Source of the DNA: Solirhodobacter olei
GTDB taxonomy: Bacteria; Pseudomonadota; Alphaproteobacteria; Rhodobacterales; Rhodobacteraceae
Direction: 5' to 3'
Assembly: GCF_004010155.1 (NCBI RefSeq)
Contig: NZ_RRYH01000018.1
Span: 91,617-155,616, forward strand
DNA: 64,000 bases
A program made the translations under genes and the position numbers. This document shows, piece by piece, positions 42,799-51,795 of the stretch. Numbering within the stretch: position 1 is the stretch's first letter; each line of letters starts with the position of its first letter. The notes beneath the pieces were generated by a model. The model had not been told where the DNA came from. It was given only the letters and a program-made list of their open reading frames with translations, and did not search any database.

Positions 42799-43887
42799 AT
42801 GCTGAAATTTCTGGCCCGGCGCATCGGAACGATGCTGCTGACAGCGCTCTGCCTCACATTCATCGTCTTCGTTCTGACCAACCTTCACCCGAACCTGGAA
42901 CGTCTCGCCAAGACGCAGGCCTCGGCCCGGATGACGGATGCGCAGGTGCAGACCTGGCTTCAGCAGCACGGCTACGCCGAGCCGATGCTGACACGCTACG
43001 GCGAATGGCTCGGGATCGTCCCCGGCTGGACCGGCAAGAACGCCGAGACCGGCAAGCCTACCGGCCGCTGCCTCAACCCGAACGACCCCGCCGCCCCGGC
43101 GCCGACCTTCTGCGGCGTCGCCCAGGGCTACTGGGGCTTCTCCACCGTCTTCCATGATCCGGTCTCGCAGATCCTGACCGTGAGGCTGGAGGCCACGGGC
43201 TGGCTCATGCTCTGGGTGATCATCGTGATGATCCCGACATCGCTCGTCGTCGGCATCCTTGCCGGGATGCGAGAGGGCACGCGGATGGACCGGATTCTCT
43301 CCACCCTCTCGATCGCCTCGACGGCGACGCCGGAATACGTTTCGGGCGTCGTGCTGATCGCGCTTCTCGGGTCCACCATCGTCGGGCTCTCACCGATCCT
43401 GCACCACTGGGGGCTGATCCATGGCGGCGCGCTCTTCAAGGGGTCGGCGGCCAGCGCCCTCAGTCACCGGACCTTCGAGAACTTCACCCTCCCCGTCGTC
43501 ACAGTCTCGCTCTACGGCACCGGCTACATCGCCCGGATGACCCGCGCCTCGATGACCGAGGTGATGACCGCGCAATATATCCGCACCGCGCGGCTGAAGG
43601 GGGTCTCGTTCCGCTCCGTCGTGCTGAAACACGCGCTGAGGAACGCGCTGATCGCGCCCTTTACCGTGATCATGCTGCAGATCCCCTGGCTTCTGAACGG
43701 CGTGGTGATCACCGAGACGCTCTTCAACTACAAGGGTTTCGGCTGGACGCTGGTGCAGGCCGCCGAGAACAACGACATCGAGCTGCTTCTCGGCTGCTCC
43801 GTCGTCGCAGTGGTGGTCGTCCTGCTGACCCAGCTGATCTCGGATATCGGCTACGTCTACCTCAATCCCCGCATCCGGATATCGTGA
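42799..43887 (+). CDS. peptide-type ABC transporter permease (DppB class)
   Basis: A 362-residue permease beginning MLKFLARRIGTMLLTALCLT, typical of DppB. Between the first and second helices lies a long periplasmic loop (about residues 30-125) with two cysteines (RCLNPND and FCGVAQG). The core carries RLEATGWLMLWVIIVMIPTS and the EAA-type loop YIRTARLKGVSFRSVVLKHA. It forms the channel with the next gene. Confidence 0.9.
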   Translation: MLKFLARRIGTMLLTALCLTFIVFVLTNLHPNLERLAKTQASARMTDAQVQTWLQQHGYAEPMLTRYGEWLGIVPGWTGKNAETGKPTGRCLNPNDPAAPAPTFCGVAQGYWGFSTVFHDPVSQILTVRLEATGWLMLWVIIVMIPTSLVVGILAGMREGTRMDRILSTLSIASTATPEYVSGVVLIALLGSTIVGLSPILHHWGLIHGGALFKGSAASALSHRTFENFTLPVVTVSLYGTGYIARMTRASMTEVMTAQYIRTARLKGVSFRSVVLKHALRNALIAPFTVIMLQIPWLLNGVVITETLFNYKGFGWTLVQAAENNDIELLLGCSVVAVVVVLLTQLISDIGYVYLNPRIRIS

Positions 43888-43897
43888 GGAGACGCCG

Positions 43898-45064
43898 ATG
43901 ACACATAACACCCTCTCCACCCTCGCCATCATCGGTCATGTCGCGCTCCGGTTCCTGCCGGTCTGGATCGCGCTGGTCGCGACCTTCGCGGTCTCGATCC
44001 CGTTCAAGCGCAGGCTCGGCCTCTACGGCAAGCTCTTCGACAGCCCGATCGGAATGGTCGGCTTCACCATCGTCATGTTCTGGGTCTACACCGCGATCTT
44101 CGCCAACCTGGTGATGACCGAGGACCCGCTCTACCAGATCGTGCAGCTCAAGAACGCCTCGATCGGGTCGATTCTGCCGAAGGGCTCGCACAACTACCCA
44201 TACTACCTGCTGGGCGGCGACAACCTCGCCCGCGACGTGTTCAGCCGGATGGTGGCGGGCGCGCGGCTGGTGCTCGTCATCGCCCCGGCGGCGACGGCGG
44301 TGGCCTATACCGTGGGCATCACCCTGGGCCTGCCGGCGGGTTATTACGGCGGCCGGCGCGACGCGGCGCTGACCTTCATCGCCAACCTCGTGCTCGCCTT
44401 CCCGGTGATCCTTCTGTTCTACCTGCTGGTCACCCCGGCGATCCGCCAGCTCGGCATTCCGATGGCGCTGGCGGCGGTCCTGTTCCTGATCCCGATCGTC
44501 TTCGTGGTCGTCCTGCTGAACAGCCGCTTCTACACCCAGCCCGCGCGGCGCAACCTCTATGTCGGCGTCGCCCTGGTGGTGGGGCTCTGGATGTACGCCG
44601 GCGCCGCCTTCAACGCCGACCCGCTCGGGCTCTTCGAGATGGATCCGAACAAACTCAACATCTTCGTGGCCGTGGTCTTCGTGAACTCGCCCACGGTGTT
44701 CCGGATCGTCCGGGGCCTGACCTTCGACATCAAGTCCCGCGACTATGTCGCCGCCGCCCAGACCCGCGGCGAGGGCCCGTGGTACATCATGCTGTGGGAG
44801 ATCCTGCCCAACGCCCGCGGGCCGCTGATCGTCGATTTCTGCCTGCGCATCGGCTACACCACGATCCTGCTTGGAACCCTGGGTTTCTTCGGCCTCGGCT
44901 TCTCGCCGGAAAGCCCCGACTGGGGGTCCACCATCAACGCCGGCTCGAAGCTGCTGTCGTTCTACCCCGCCCCCGCCATCGTGCCCGCGGTCTCGCTGAT
45001 GAGCCTCGTGCTCGGCCTGAACCTGCTGGCTGACGGGCTGCGTGAAGAAAGCCTGAGGGACTGA
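43898..45064 (+). CDS. peptide-type ABC transporter permease (DppC class)
   Basis: A 388-residue permease, longer than the ~300 residues usual for DppC. An extra N-terminal helix (LSTLAIIGHVALRFLPVWIA) precedes the usual first helix. An insertion (about residues 190-260, including RFYTQPARRNLYVGVALVVG) with added hydrophobic segments splits the transport domain. The core motifs LLGGDNLARDVFSRMVAGAR and the EAA loop YVAAAQTRGEGPWYIMLWEI are intact. It follows its partner by 10 bases. Confidence 0.88.
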   Translation: MTHNTLSTLAIIGHVALRFLPVWIALVATFAVSIPFKRRLGLYGKLFDSPIGMVGFTIVMFWVYTAIFANLVMTEDPLYQIVQLKNASIGSILPKGSHNYPYYLLGGDNLARDVFSRMVAGARLVLVIAPAATAVAYTVGITLGLPAGYYGGRRDAALTFIANLVLAFPVILLFYLLVTPAIRQLGIPMALAAVLFLIPIVFVVVLLNSRFYTQPARRNLYVGVALVVGLWMYAGAAFNADPLGLFEMDPNKLNIFVAVVFVNSPTVFRIVRGLTFDIKSRDYVAAAQTRGEGPWYIMLWEILPNARGPLIVDFCLRIGYTTILLGTLGFFGLGFSPESPDWGSTINAGSKLLSFYPAPAIVPAVSLMSLVLGLNLLADGLREESLRD

Positions 45065-45081
45065 CATGACCGCTGGCCCCT

Positions 45082-45132
45082 CTTTCTCTTCTGTCCTCTA
45101 AATATCCCGGGGGTCCGGGGGCAGCGCCCCCG
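45082..45132 (+). repeat. interspersed repeat (TTCTGTCC…AAATATCCCGGGGG), copy 2, with hairpin
   Basis: CTTTCTCTTCTGTCC, then TCTAAATATCCCGGGGG, matches the - strand element at 21413-21441. It is followed by an 8-bp inverted repeat CCGGGGGC/GCCCCCGG (45115-45132) around AGC. It lies between the second permease and the ATPase of the same operon. Confidence 0.6.
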
Positions 45133-45158
45133 GCCCTCCCCGGATCGGGAGACCCGTG

Positions 45159-47246
45159 ATGACCGACACCTGGGACCCTTCGAAGCCGATCCTCGAGATC
45201 AACCACCTCTCGATCAGCTTCTTCACCCGCCTGCGCGAGATCCCCGCGGTGATGGACTTCTCCTGCACCGTCATGCCCGGCGAAAGCATGGGCCTCGTCG
45301 GCGAAAGCGGCTGCGGCAAGTCCACCGTCGCGCTCGGCGTGATGCAGGACCTCGGCAAGAACGGCCGCATCGTCGCCGGCGAGATCCTGTTCAAGGGCCG
45401 CGACCTCTGCAAGATGACGACCAGCGAGCTCCGCGCCATCCGCGGCAAGGAGATCGCGATGATCTACCAGGAGCCGATGGCCTCGCTGAACCCGGCGATG
45501 AAGGTCGGCGAGCAGCTGGCCGAAGTGCCGATGATCCACGAGGGCATGTCCAAGGACAAGGCGATGGATCTCGCCCGCCAGATCGTCGCCGACGTCCGCC
45601 TGCCGGACCCGGACCGGATCCTGAAGGCCTATCCCCACCAGCTCTCGGGCGGCCAGCAGCAGCGCATCGTCATCGCCATGGCGCTGATGTCGAAGCCGGC
45701 GCTCCTGATCCTCGACGAACCGACCACCGCGCTCGACGTGACGGTGGAGGCCGGCATCGTCGAGCTGGTGAAGGACCTGGGCGAGAAATACGGCACCTCG
45801 ATGCTCTTCATCTCGCACAACCTCGGCCTGATCCTCGAGACCTGCGACCGGCTCTGCGTGATGTATTCCGGCGAGGCGGTGGAAACCGGCGGCGTGGCCG
45901 AGGTCTTCGACAAGATGCGCCACCCCTACACCCAGGCTCTGTTCCGCTCGATCCCGCTGCCGGGCGCCGACAAGAACGCACGGCCCCTGATCGCCATCCC
46001 GGGCAACTTCCCGCTGCCGCACGAACGCCCCGCGGGCTGCAACTTCGGCCCCCGCTGCGACTATTTCGTGAAGGGCCGCTGCGATGCCATGGACATTCCC
46101 ATGGCCCCGGTCGAGGGCAGCGAACGCCACGACAGCCGCTGCCTGCGCTTCGCCGAGATCGACTGGGCCGCGCCCCCCGCCGCCGCGAAGAAGTTCGAGA
46201 AGACCCCGGTGGGCGAGGTCGTCCTCCGGATGGAGGACCTGCAGAAATACTACGAGGTCTCCGCCAACGCACTCTTCGGCGGCGGCGAGACCAAGGTGGT
46301 GAAGGCCAACGAGACGCTCAGCTTCGAGGCCCGCGAGGGCGAGACCCTCGCCATCGTCGGCGAGTCGGGCTGCGGCAAGTCGACCTTCGCCAAGGTGCTG
46401 ATGGGGCTGGAGACCGCGACCTCAGGCCAGATCGTGCTGTTTGACGAGAACATCCAGAACACCCCGATCGAGCAGCGGAACACCGATACCGTCTCCTCGG
46501 TGCAGATGGTGTTCCAGAACCCGTTCGACACACTGAACCCCTCGATGACCGTCGGGCGCCAGATCATCCGCGCGCTCGAGATCTTCGGCGAGGGCTACAA
46601 CGACGCCGCCCGCCGCACCCGCATGCTGGAACTTCTCGACCTGGTGAAGCTGCCCCGCGCCTTCGCCGACCGCATGCCGCGCCAACTCTCCGGCGGCCAG
46701 AAACAGCGCGTCGGCATCGCCCGCGCCTTCGCCGGCGGCGCCAAGATCGTGGTCGCGGACGAACCGGTCTCGGCGCTCGACGTCTCGGTCCAGGCCGCCG
46801 TCACGGACCTGCTGATGGAGATCCAGCGCAAGAACAAGACGACGCTCCTTTTCATCAGCCACGACCTCTCGGTGGTCCGCTACCTCTCCGACCGTGTGAT
46901 GGTGATGTATCTCGGCCATGTGGTGGAGATCGGCACGACCGACGAAGTCTTCGCGCCCCCCTACCACCCCTATACCGAGGCGCTGCTGTCGGCGGTCCCG
47001 ATCGCCGACACGCGGGTGAAGAAGAAGCATATCGTGCTGGAGGGCGACATCCCGTCCGCGATGAACCCGCCGCCGGGCTGCCCCTTCCAGACCCGCTGCC
47101 GCTGGAAGAGCCACGTTCCCGGCAACAAGTGCGAGACCGAGATGCCGCCGATGGTCACCCTCTCCGCCGGCCACCAGATCAAGTGCCACCTGTCGCAGGA
47201 AGAGCTCGACAGCATGGAACCGGTGATCCAGATCGCCGCGGAGTAA
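45159..47246 (+). CDS. fused double ATP-binding protein of a peptide-type ABC transporter (DppD-DppF fusion)
   Basis: A 695-residue protein with two complete ABC ATPase domains in one chain. Domain 1 has GESGCGKST near residue 47, LSGGQQQRIVIAMALM, and LLILDEPTTALD. Domain 2 has a second GESGCGKST near residue 401, LSGGQKQRVGIARAF, and VADEPVSALD. Each half ends with a Cys-rich block (CNFGPRCDYFVKGRC; CPFQTRCRWKS) typical of oligopeptide ATPases, which often bind an Fe-S cluster. The fusion replaces separate DppD and DppF. The ATG follows CGGGAG; the GTG one codon upstream is an alternative. Confidence 0.92.
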   Translation: MTDTWDPSKPILEINHLSISFFTRLREIPAVMDFSCTVMPGESMGLVGESGCGKSTVALGVMQDLGKNGRIVAGEILFKGRDLCKMTTSELRAIRGKEIAMIYQEPMASLNPAMKVGEQLAEVPMIHEGMSKDKAMDLARQIVADVRLPDPDRILKAYPHQLSGGQQQRIVIAMALMSKPALLILDEPTTALDVTVEAGIVELVKDLGEKYGTSMLFISHNLGLILETCDRLCVMYSGEAVETGGVAEVFDKMRHPYTQALFRSIPLPGADKNARPLIAIPGNFPLPHERPAGCNFGPRCDYFVKGRCDAMDIPMAPVEGSERHDSRCLRFAEIDWAAPPAAAKKFEKTPVGEVVLRMEDLQKYYEVSANALFGGGETKVVKANETLSFEAREGETLAIVGESGCGKSTFAKVLMGLETATSGQIVLFDENIQNTPIEQRNTDTVSSVQMVFQNPFDTLNPSMTVGRQIIRALEIFGEGYNDAARRTRMLELLDLVKLPRAFADRMPRQLSGGQKQRVGIARAFAGGAKIVVADEPVSALDVSVQAAVTDLLMEIQRKNKTTLLFISHDLSVVRYLSDRVMVMYLGHVVEIGTTDEVFAPPYHPYTEALLSAVPIADTRVKKKHIVLEGDIPSAMNPPPGCPFQTRCRWKSHVPGNKCETEMPPMVTLSAGHQIKCHLSQEELDSMEPVIQIAAE

Positions 47247-47249
47247 TCC

Positions 47250-47275
47250 CGTAGGGTGCGCATTCATTGCGCACC
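47250..47275. repeat. interspersed hairpin repeat, copy 2
   Basis: Identical to the 26 bases at 6062-6087. It begins four bases after the stop codon of the double-ATPase gene, where the hairpin could help end or protect the transporter mRNA. Confidence 0.85.
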
Positions 47276-47350
47276 TCGCGATCCGTCAGACACCCACCCC
47301 CGGCCCGTAACAGCGGGCGTAGCTCGCCTGCCCAGCGCCTGTCCTCACCG

Positions 47351-47376
47351 CGTAGGGTGCGCATTCATTGCGCACC
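47351..47376. repeat. interspersed hairpin repeat, copy 3
   Basis: A third exact copy of the 26-bp element, 101 bases after copy 2 and in the same orientation, between the double-ATPase gene and the convergent transglycosylase gene. Confidence 0.85.
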
Positions 47377-47430
47377 GTTCACCGAAGCCCCCGGACAGGC
47401 ACCGACCCTCCTCCGCACGAAGATGAAACC

Positions 47431-48024
47431 TTACCCGCCCAGGATCGCCGTCACATAGGCCCGCGTCTCGGCATAGGCGGGCACCCCATGGGCGCTGTCC
47501 ACCGCGTCCGGCCCGGCATTATAGGCCGCAACCGCCAGCCGCCAGGAGCCGTAGCGGTCATACATCATCCGCAGGTAGCGCGCCCCGCCCTCCAGGTTCT
47601 GCTTCGGGTCATGGATGTCGATCCCCAGCCGCGCCGCCGTCTCCGGCATCAGCTGCGCCAGCCCGATCGCGCCCTTGGCGGAGACAGCCGCCATGCTCCA
47701 GCCGCTTTCCTCCTGCACCAGCCGCAGGAACAGGTCGACCGGCACGCCGTGCGCCTCGGCGCTCGCCCGCGCCAGCGCCAGATAGGCCCCCCGGTAGCGC
47801 CCGCGATAGGCCGGGATCCCGCCCGCGCCCGCCGCATCGCCGCCCCCCGGCCGCAACCGGTCCGAATCCGAATATTCCTGCGACAGCCGGCTATCGAGAA
47901 CCTTCATCTGCGATCGGAAAATCGCGGTCCGGGAACCGGAGGAGAACACGCGCAGCCGCTCGGCCCCGGACGGCACAGCCGCCCCGAGCACCGCAATCGC
48001 TACGGCACATCCCCAGATCCGCAC
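47431..48024 (-). CDS. lytic transglycosylase, SLT domain
   Basis: A roughly 197-residue exported muramidase-like enzyme cleaving peptidoglycan without hydrolysis. The catalytic Glu is in LVQEESGWSMAAVSAKGAIG, followed by LAQLMPETAARLGI and the C-terminal LAVAAYNAGPDAV motif. A signal peptide begins RIWGCAVAIAVLGAAVPSGA. The GTG start is chosen because AGGAACGG precedes it and it puts the signal peptide at the N-terminus; the frame is open for 39 more residues. Confidence 0.85.
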   Translation of the reverse strand: MRIWGCAVAIAVLGAAVPSGAERLRVFSSGSRTAIFRSQMKVLDSRLSQEYSDSDRLRPGGGDAAGAGGIPAYRGRYRGAYLALARASAEAHGVPVDLFLRLVQEESGWSMAAVSAKGAIGLAQLMPETAARLGIDIHDPKQNLEGGARYLRMMYDRYGSWRLAVAAYNAGPDAVDSAHGVPAYAETRAYVTAILGG

Positions 48025-48215
48025 CCCGTTCCTCGCCTCTTGCCCATGCCGCCGGGCACTATAGCGATTCCACGCCTTCGTGCCAGCCCGCCGCATTCCA
48101 CCACGGCCAAACCCCGCCCGGGCCACATTACGGGCTTCCAATTTCGGGTTAACACATTCCTTACGCCGACCGGCTGATGTAAGCAGGAGACCGACAAGAA
48201 TCGTGGGAGAACGTG

Positions 48216-48737
48216 ATGGCGGGTTCGGTAAACAAGGTGATCCTGGTCGGCAATCTGGGGGCCGATCCCGAGGTGCGGGATTTCCCGTCGGGTGGCAAAG
48301 TCTGCAACTTGCGCCTCGCCACCTCGGAATCCTGGCGCGACCGCGCCACCGGCGAGCGCCGGGAACGTACGGAATGGCACCGCGTGGCGATCTATTCCGA
48401 ACCGCTTGTCCGCATCGCCGAGCAATACCTGCGCAAGGGCTCCAAGGTCTATATCGAGGGCCAGCTCGAAACCCGCAAATGGCAGGACCAGTCTGGCCAG
48501 GACCGCTTCACCACCGAGATCTCGCTGCGCCCCTATCGCGGCGAGCTGACGCTGCTCGACGGCCGCGGTGAAGGCGGCGCTGGCGGCGGCGGTGGCGGTG
48601 GCGGCTACGATCAGGGCGGCGGCTACGGTGGCGGCTCGGGCGGCGGCAGCTATGGCGGCGGCGGTGGCGGCAGCTTCGGCGGCGGTGGTGGCGGCGGCGG
48701 CGGCCGCAGCGACATGGATGACGAAATCCCGTTCTAA
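48216..48737 (+). CDS. ssb: single-stranded DNA-binding protein (Ssb)
   Basis: A 173-residue SSB. The OB fold spans about residues 1-110 ([20 protein letters not shown] and [20 protein letters not shown]). A linker of about 45 residues is almost pure glycine with some Ser, Tyr and Gln. The acidic tip DDEIPF is the docking site for replication and repair proteins. The ATG is preceded by GTGGGAGAAC; a GTG one codon upstream is possible. Its leader also carries the divergent signal of the transglycosylase gene. Confidence 0.95.
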   Translation: MAGSVNKVILVGNLGADPEVRDFPSGGKVCNLRLATSESWRDRATGERRERTEWHRVAIYSEPLVRIAEQYLRKGSKVYIEGQLETRKWQDQSGQDRFTTEISLRPYRGELTLLDGRGEGGAGGGGGGGGYDQGGGYGGGSGGGSYGGGGGGSFGGGGGGGGGRSDMDDEIPF

Positions 48738-48759
48738 GCCCCGTTCCAGACGACACCAC

Positions 48760-48789
48760 CCGGACCGGTGGCCTAAGCCTTCGGTCCGG
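48760..48789 (+). terminator. hairpin downstream of ssb
   Basis: CCGGACCG pairs perfectly with CGGTCCGG around a 14-base loop shortly after the ssb stop. There is no T-tract, so terminator function is only plausible. The convergent methyltransferase gene ends about 110 bases further on. Confidence 0.45.
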
Positions 48790-48896
48790 ATGACGGCCCC
48801 GCCATCGTGGCGCTGATCGAGCAGAGGCTGGTCCATCACGGCCCGCCCGGCCCAGACCCGGCCGCGCCCGGGCCCCTGCCCGGGGCTGATCCGCCG

Positions 48897-49709
48897 CTAC
48901 TTCACCGCCGTCACCACATGGGCACGGATCCCGGCCTCGACCTCGCCCATCCCGTAGCGCGCCTCCAGCGCCTCGGCGACGATCGCCGTGACCCGTTCCA
49001 GCCCTGCCGGATCGCGCGCCTCGATTTCGCTCCGCAGCGGCGTGCCCTGGCAGAAGGCCCGCGCCACCTGCCAGGCCGAGGGCGCCCGGCTCACTGCATC
49101 GATCCCCTCGATCGAGACGTCATGGAACCCGGCACGGGCCAGATCCGACCGGATCACCGCCTCGTCGTGATATCCATGCGGCGTGCGCACCATGAACCGC
49201 GGCGGATCGGCGGGGAAATAGGCCCCCAGAACCTCGGTGATGACATCGGTGAATTCATTCGTCCCGATCCGGTCCCAGACGCTGAAGAGGTAGCGCCCCC
49301 CGGGGCGCAGCACCCGCCGCGCCTCGGCAAAGCCCCTGCTGCGGTCGGGGAAGAACATCGCGCCGAACTGACAGATCACCACGTCGAAGCCCGCGTCCTC
49401 GAACGGCAGGTCCAGCGCATCCGCCCAACGCCATTCGATGCGGCGATCCTCCGGCTGGCGCCCAGCGGCGAAGGCCAGCATCGGCTCGTTGAGATCGGTC
49501 ACCACGTAGCGCACGCCTGCCGGCAGCCGTCTGACCAGCGCCCGCGGCACCACGCCCGTGCCCACCGCCGTCTCCAGCACGCTCTTCGGCGCGAGCCGCG
49601 CCACCCGGTCCGCGAGGTCCCGGGCATAGGGCTCGAAGATCAGCGGCACCATGTAGCTGTCGTAAAATTCCGGAATCGAGCCTGTGAAGACGGCGTCGGT
49701 ATTGCTCAT
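48897..49709 (-). CDS. class I SAM-dependent methyltransferase
   Basis: A 270-residue Rossmann-fold methyltransferase of the Methyltransf_11 (UbiE-like) type. Motif I is VLETAVGTGVVPRALVRRL, then VVTDLNEPML, DVVICQFGAMFFPDRSRGF and the post-motif ARRVLRPGGRYLFSVW. The acceptor is not evident; small molecules such as lipids or quinones are usual for this group. It appears monocistronic, flanked by ssb (convergent) and a repeat-containing gap. Confidence 0.85.
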   Translation of the reverse strand: MSNTDAVFTGSIPEFYDSYMVPLIFEPYARDLADRVARLAPKSVLETAVGTGVVPRALVRRLPAGVRYVVTDLNEPMLAFAAGRQPEDRRIEWRWADALDLPFEDAGFDVVICQFGAMFFPDRSRGFAEARRVLRPGGRYLFSVWDRIGTNEFTDVITEVLGAYFPADPPRFMVRTPHGYHDEAVIRSDLARAGFHDVSIEGIDAVSRAPSAWQVARAFCQGTPLRSEIEARDPAGLERVTAIVAEALEARYGMGEVEAGIRAHVVTAVK

Positions 49710-49871
49710 CTCGGTCCATTCCCCGGAGAGACCGGCCAGAAGGCCGGTGCGGCCACAACCAGATCAGTCGCGTGGAACCCCATGCCGGCCGCAACATATC
49801 ACGGATCCGTGTCAGCCCACGCGGAAGAATGCATCGCCGGAAGGACGGGGTGTCGCGCGATGGCGCCATGC

Positions 49872-49933
49872 ACCGTCCCGATTTACGGTATGTTACGGTG
49901 CGAAAACGGTGCCGGATCAGTGTGCAAACGGTA
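49872..49933 (+). repeat. interspersed repeat (ACCGTCCCGATTTACGGT…TTACGGTGCGAAA), copy 2
   Basis: Matches the element at 21472-21523 in order and orientation (ACCGTCCCGATTTACGGT, TTACGGTGCGAAA, CGGTGC) with a few substitutions and a longer end. It lies in the 265-base gap between the methyltransferase and aroB genes. Apart from it, nothing was recognised in that gap. Confidence 0.65.
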
Positions 49934-49974
49934 ACCGGATTTTCCCGGCGATCCCAATTGCTTGCGCCGCGCCC

Positions 49975-51081
49975 CTAGCGCCGCCGCAGCGCCTCGTCCA
50001 GAAGCGCCAGCACCTCCGCCGGCGGCACGTCGGCGGCCACGAAAGCCTCTCCGATGCCACGCGCCAGGATGAATCGCAGCTGCCCGTCGACCACCTTCTT
50101 GTCCTGCCCCATGAGGCGCAGAAGGCCCTCGGCATCCGGCAGATCTCCCGGGATATCGCCCAGCTCCACCTTCATCCCCATGGCCCGCAGATGCGCTCGA
50201 ACCCGGCTCGGCGCCTCCTGCGAACACAGGCCGAGCCGTTGCGAAAGCTCGAACGCCAGCGCGCAGCCGATCGCCACCCCCTCGCCATGCAGCAGCCGGT
50301 GGGAATACCCTGTCGCCGCCTCCAGCGCGTGCCCGAAAGTGTGGCCCAGATTGAGGAGCGCGCGGTCCCCCTCCTCGGTCTCGTCGCGGGCGACGATCTC
50401 GGCCTTCATCTCTACCGAGCGTCGCACCGCAGCCCGCGCCAGCGCCGCCTCGGAGGCAAGCTTCGGCCCTTCCCGCTCCAGCCAGTCGAAAAAGCCGGCA
50501 TCCCCCAGAAGCCCGTATTTCACCACCTCGCCATAGCCCGCCAGGAAGTCGCGCGGGGCCAGCGTCCCGAGCATGTCGATGTCGGCCAGAACCAGCGAGG
50601 GCTGATGAAAAGCGCCGATCAAGTTCTTGCCGTGCTTGGAGTTTATCCCCGTCTTGCCGCCGACGGAGCTGTCAACCTGCGCCAGCAGCGTGGTCGGGAT
50701 CTGCACGAAACGCACCCCCCGCCGCAGCACCGCCGCGGCGAAGCCCGCCAAGTCCCCGATCACACCGCCGCCGAAGGCCACGACGACATCGCGCCGCTCC
50801 ACCTTCTGCTCCAGCAGCCAGTCGACGGTACGGCTGAATTCCGGCCAACCCTTGGTCGCCTCGCCTGCAGGCAGCGCCAGCGACACCGCCTCGATCCCGG
50901 CGGCGGCAAGGCCTGCCTTGAGCGTCGCCAGGTGCAGGCCGGCGACCGTCTCGTCCGTCACCACCGCCACGCGCTTGCGCTTCAGAAGCGGGGCGATCTC
51001 CGCCCCCGCACGCGCGGCCAGCCCCTCGCCGATCCGCACGTCATAGGCGCGTTCGCCCAGCTCGACCCTGACCCGATCCAT
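49975..51081 (-). CDS. aroB: 3-dehydroquinate synthase (AroB)
   Basis: A 368-residue NAD- and zinc-dependent enzyme of the shikimate pathway. VVAFGGGVIGDLAGFAAAVL and FVQIPTTLLAQVDSSVGGKT are the cofactor- and substrate-binding blocks. LNLGHTFGHALEAATGYSHR gives zinc-ligand histidines and LLHGEGVAIG completes the site. It follows aroK by three bases, so the pair is one operon. Confidence 0.96.
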   Translation of the reverse strand: MDRVRVELGERAYDVRIGEGLAARAGAEIAPLLKRKRVAVVTDETVAGLHLATLKAGLAAAGIEAVSLALPAGEATKGWPEFSRTVDWLLEQKVERRDVVVAFGGGVIGDLAGFAAAVLRRGVRFVQIPTTLLAQVDSSVGGKTGINSKHGKNLIGAFHQPSLVLADIDMLGTLAPRDFLAGYGEVVKYGLLGDAGFFDWLEREGPKLASEAALARAAVRRSVEMKAEIVARDETEEGDRALLNLGHTFGHALEAATGYSHRLLHGEGVAIGCALAFELSQRLGLCSQEAPSRVRAHLRAMGMKVELGDIPGDLPDAEGLLRLMGQDKKVVDGQLRFILARGIGEAFVAADVPPAEVLALLDEALRRR

Positions 51082-51084
51082 CGC

Positions 51085-51630
51085 CTATCTCCGCTCCAAT
51101 ACGTCCGGCCGCGTCAGCAGCGCCTCGGCCACCGTCTCGGCCATCGCCTCCACCGTCACCTGCGGGCGCGAGACCACGGTAAGATCGGCCTGCGCATAGA
51201 CCGGCTCGCGCGCCGCGGCCAGCGCCGCCAGCGTGCCCTTGGGATCGGCTGTCCTCAGCAGCGGCCGGGTCGTCTTGTGCCGCACCCTGGCCCAGAGTAG
51301 CTCCAGATCCGCCTTCAGCCAGACCGAGATTCCCTGCGCATGAATGGCCGCCCGGTTCGCCTCCTGAAGGAACGCCCCCCCGCCGGTCGAAAGGATCCCC
51401 GGCGAGGCCCGCAGCAGGCGCGAGATCACCTGCGCCTCCTTGTGGCGGAAGAAGGCCTCGCCATCCCGCTCGAAGATTTCGGCGATGGTCATGTTGGCGG
51501 CCTTCACGATCTCCTCATCCGAATCGAGGAAGCGCACCCCCAACTGCCGGGCAAGCTGTGTTCCGACGGCCGTTTTCCCGGCCCCCATCATGCCCACCAG
51601 CACCACCGTCTTCTTCAGCCGCCAGCTCAC
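51085..51630 (-). CDS. aroK: shikimate kinase (AroK)
   Basis: A 181-residue kinase. The P-loop is VLVGMMGAGKTAVGTQLARQ, shikimate binding uses FLDSDEEI and FRHKEAQV, and ILSTGGGAFLQEANR precedes the lid. The GTG start (V-SWRLKK) is preferred for its GAAGAGG and family-like length; an in-frame ATG 28 codons upstream lacks a ribosome-binding site and would add a basic extension. It is divergent from the small membrane gene at 51796. Confidence 0.92.
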   Translation of the reverse strand: MSWRLKKTVVLVGMMGAGKTAVGTQLARQLGVRFLDSDEEIVKAANMTIAEIFERDGEAFFRHKEAQVISRLLRASPGILSTGGGAFLQEANRAAIHAQGISVWLKADLELLWARVRHKTTRPLLRTADPKGTLAALAAAREPVYAQADLTVVSRPQVTVEAMAETVAEALLTRPDVLERR

Positions 51631-51795
51631 CCGCGCCTCTTCACCCGGCCTGCGGAGGCGGAAACCCGCCTCACCAAATCGTTTCAGCCCGAATGGCGTG
51701 AAACCGCTCGACATGCCATATAGAAGAAGGACCGCCCGTCCAAGAGAAGAGGCGGGCCAAGAGAAAAGGCAGGGCAGAGAAGAAAGGGCAGGCGG

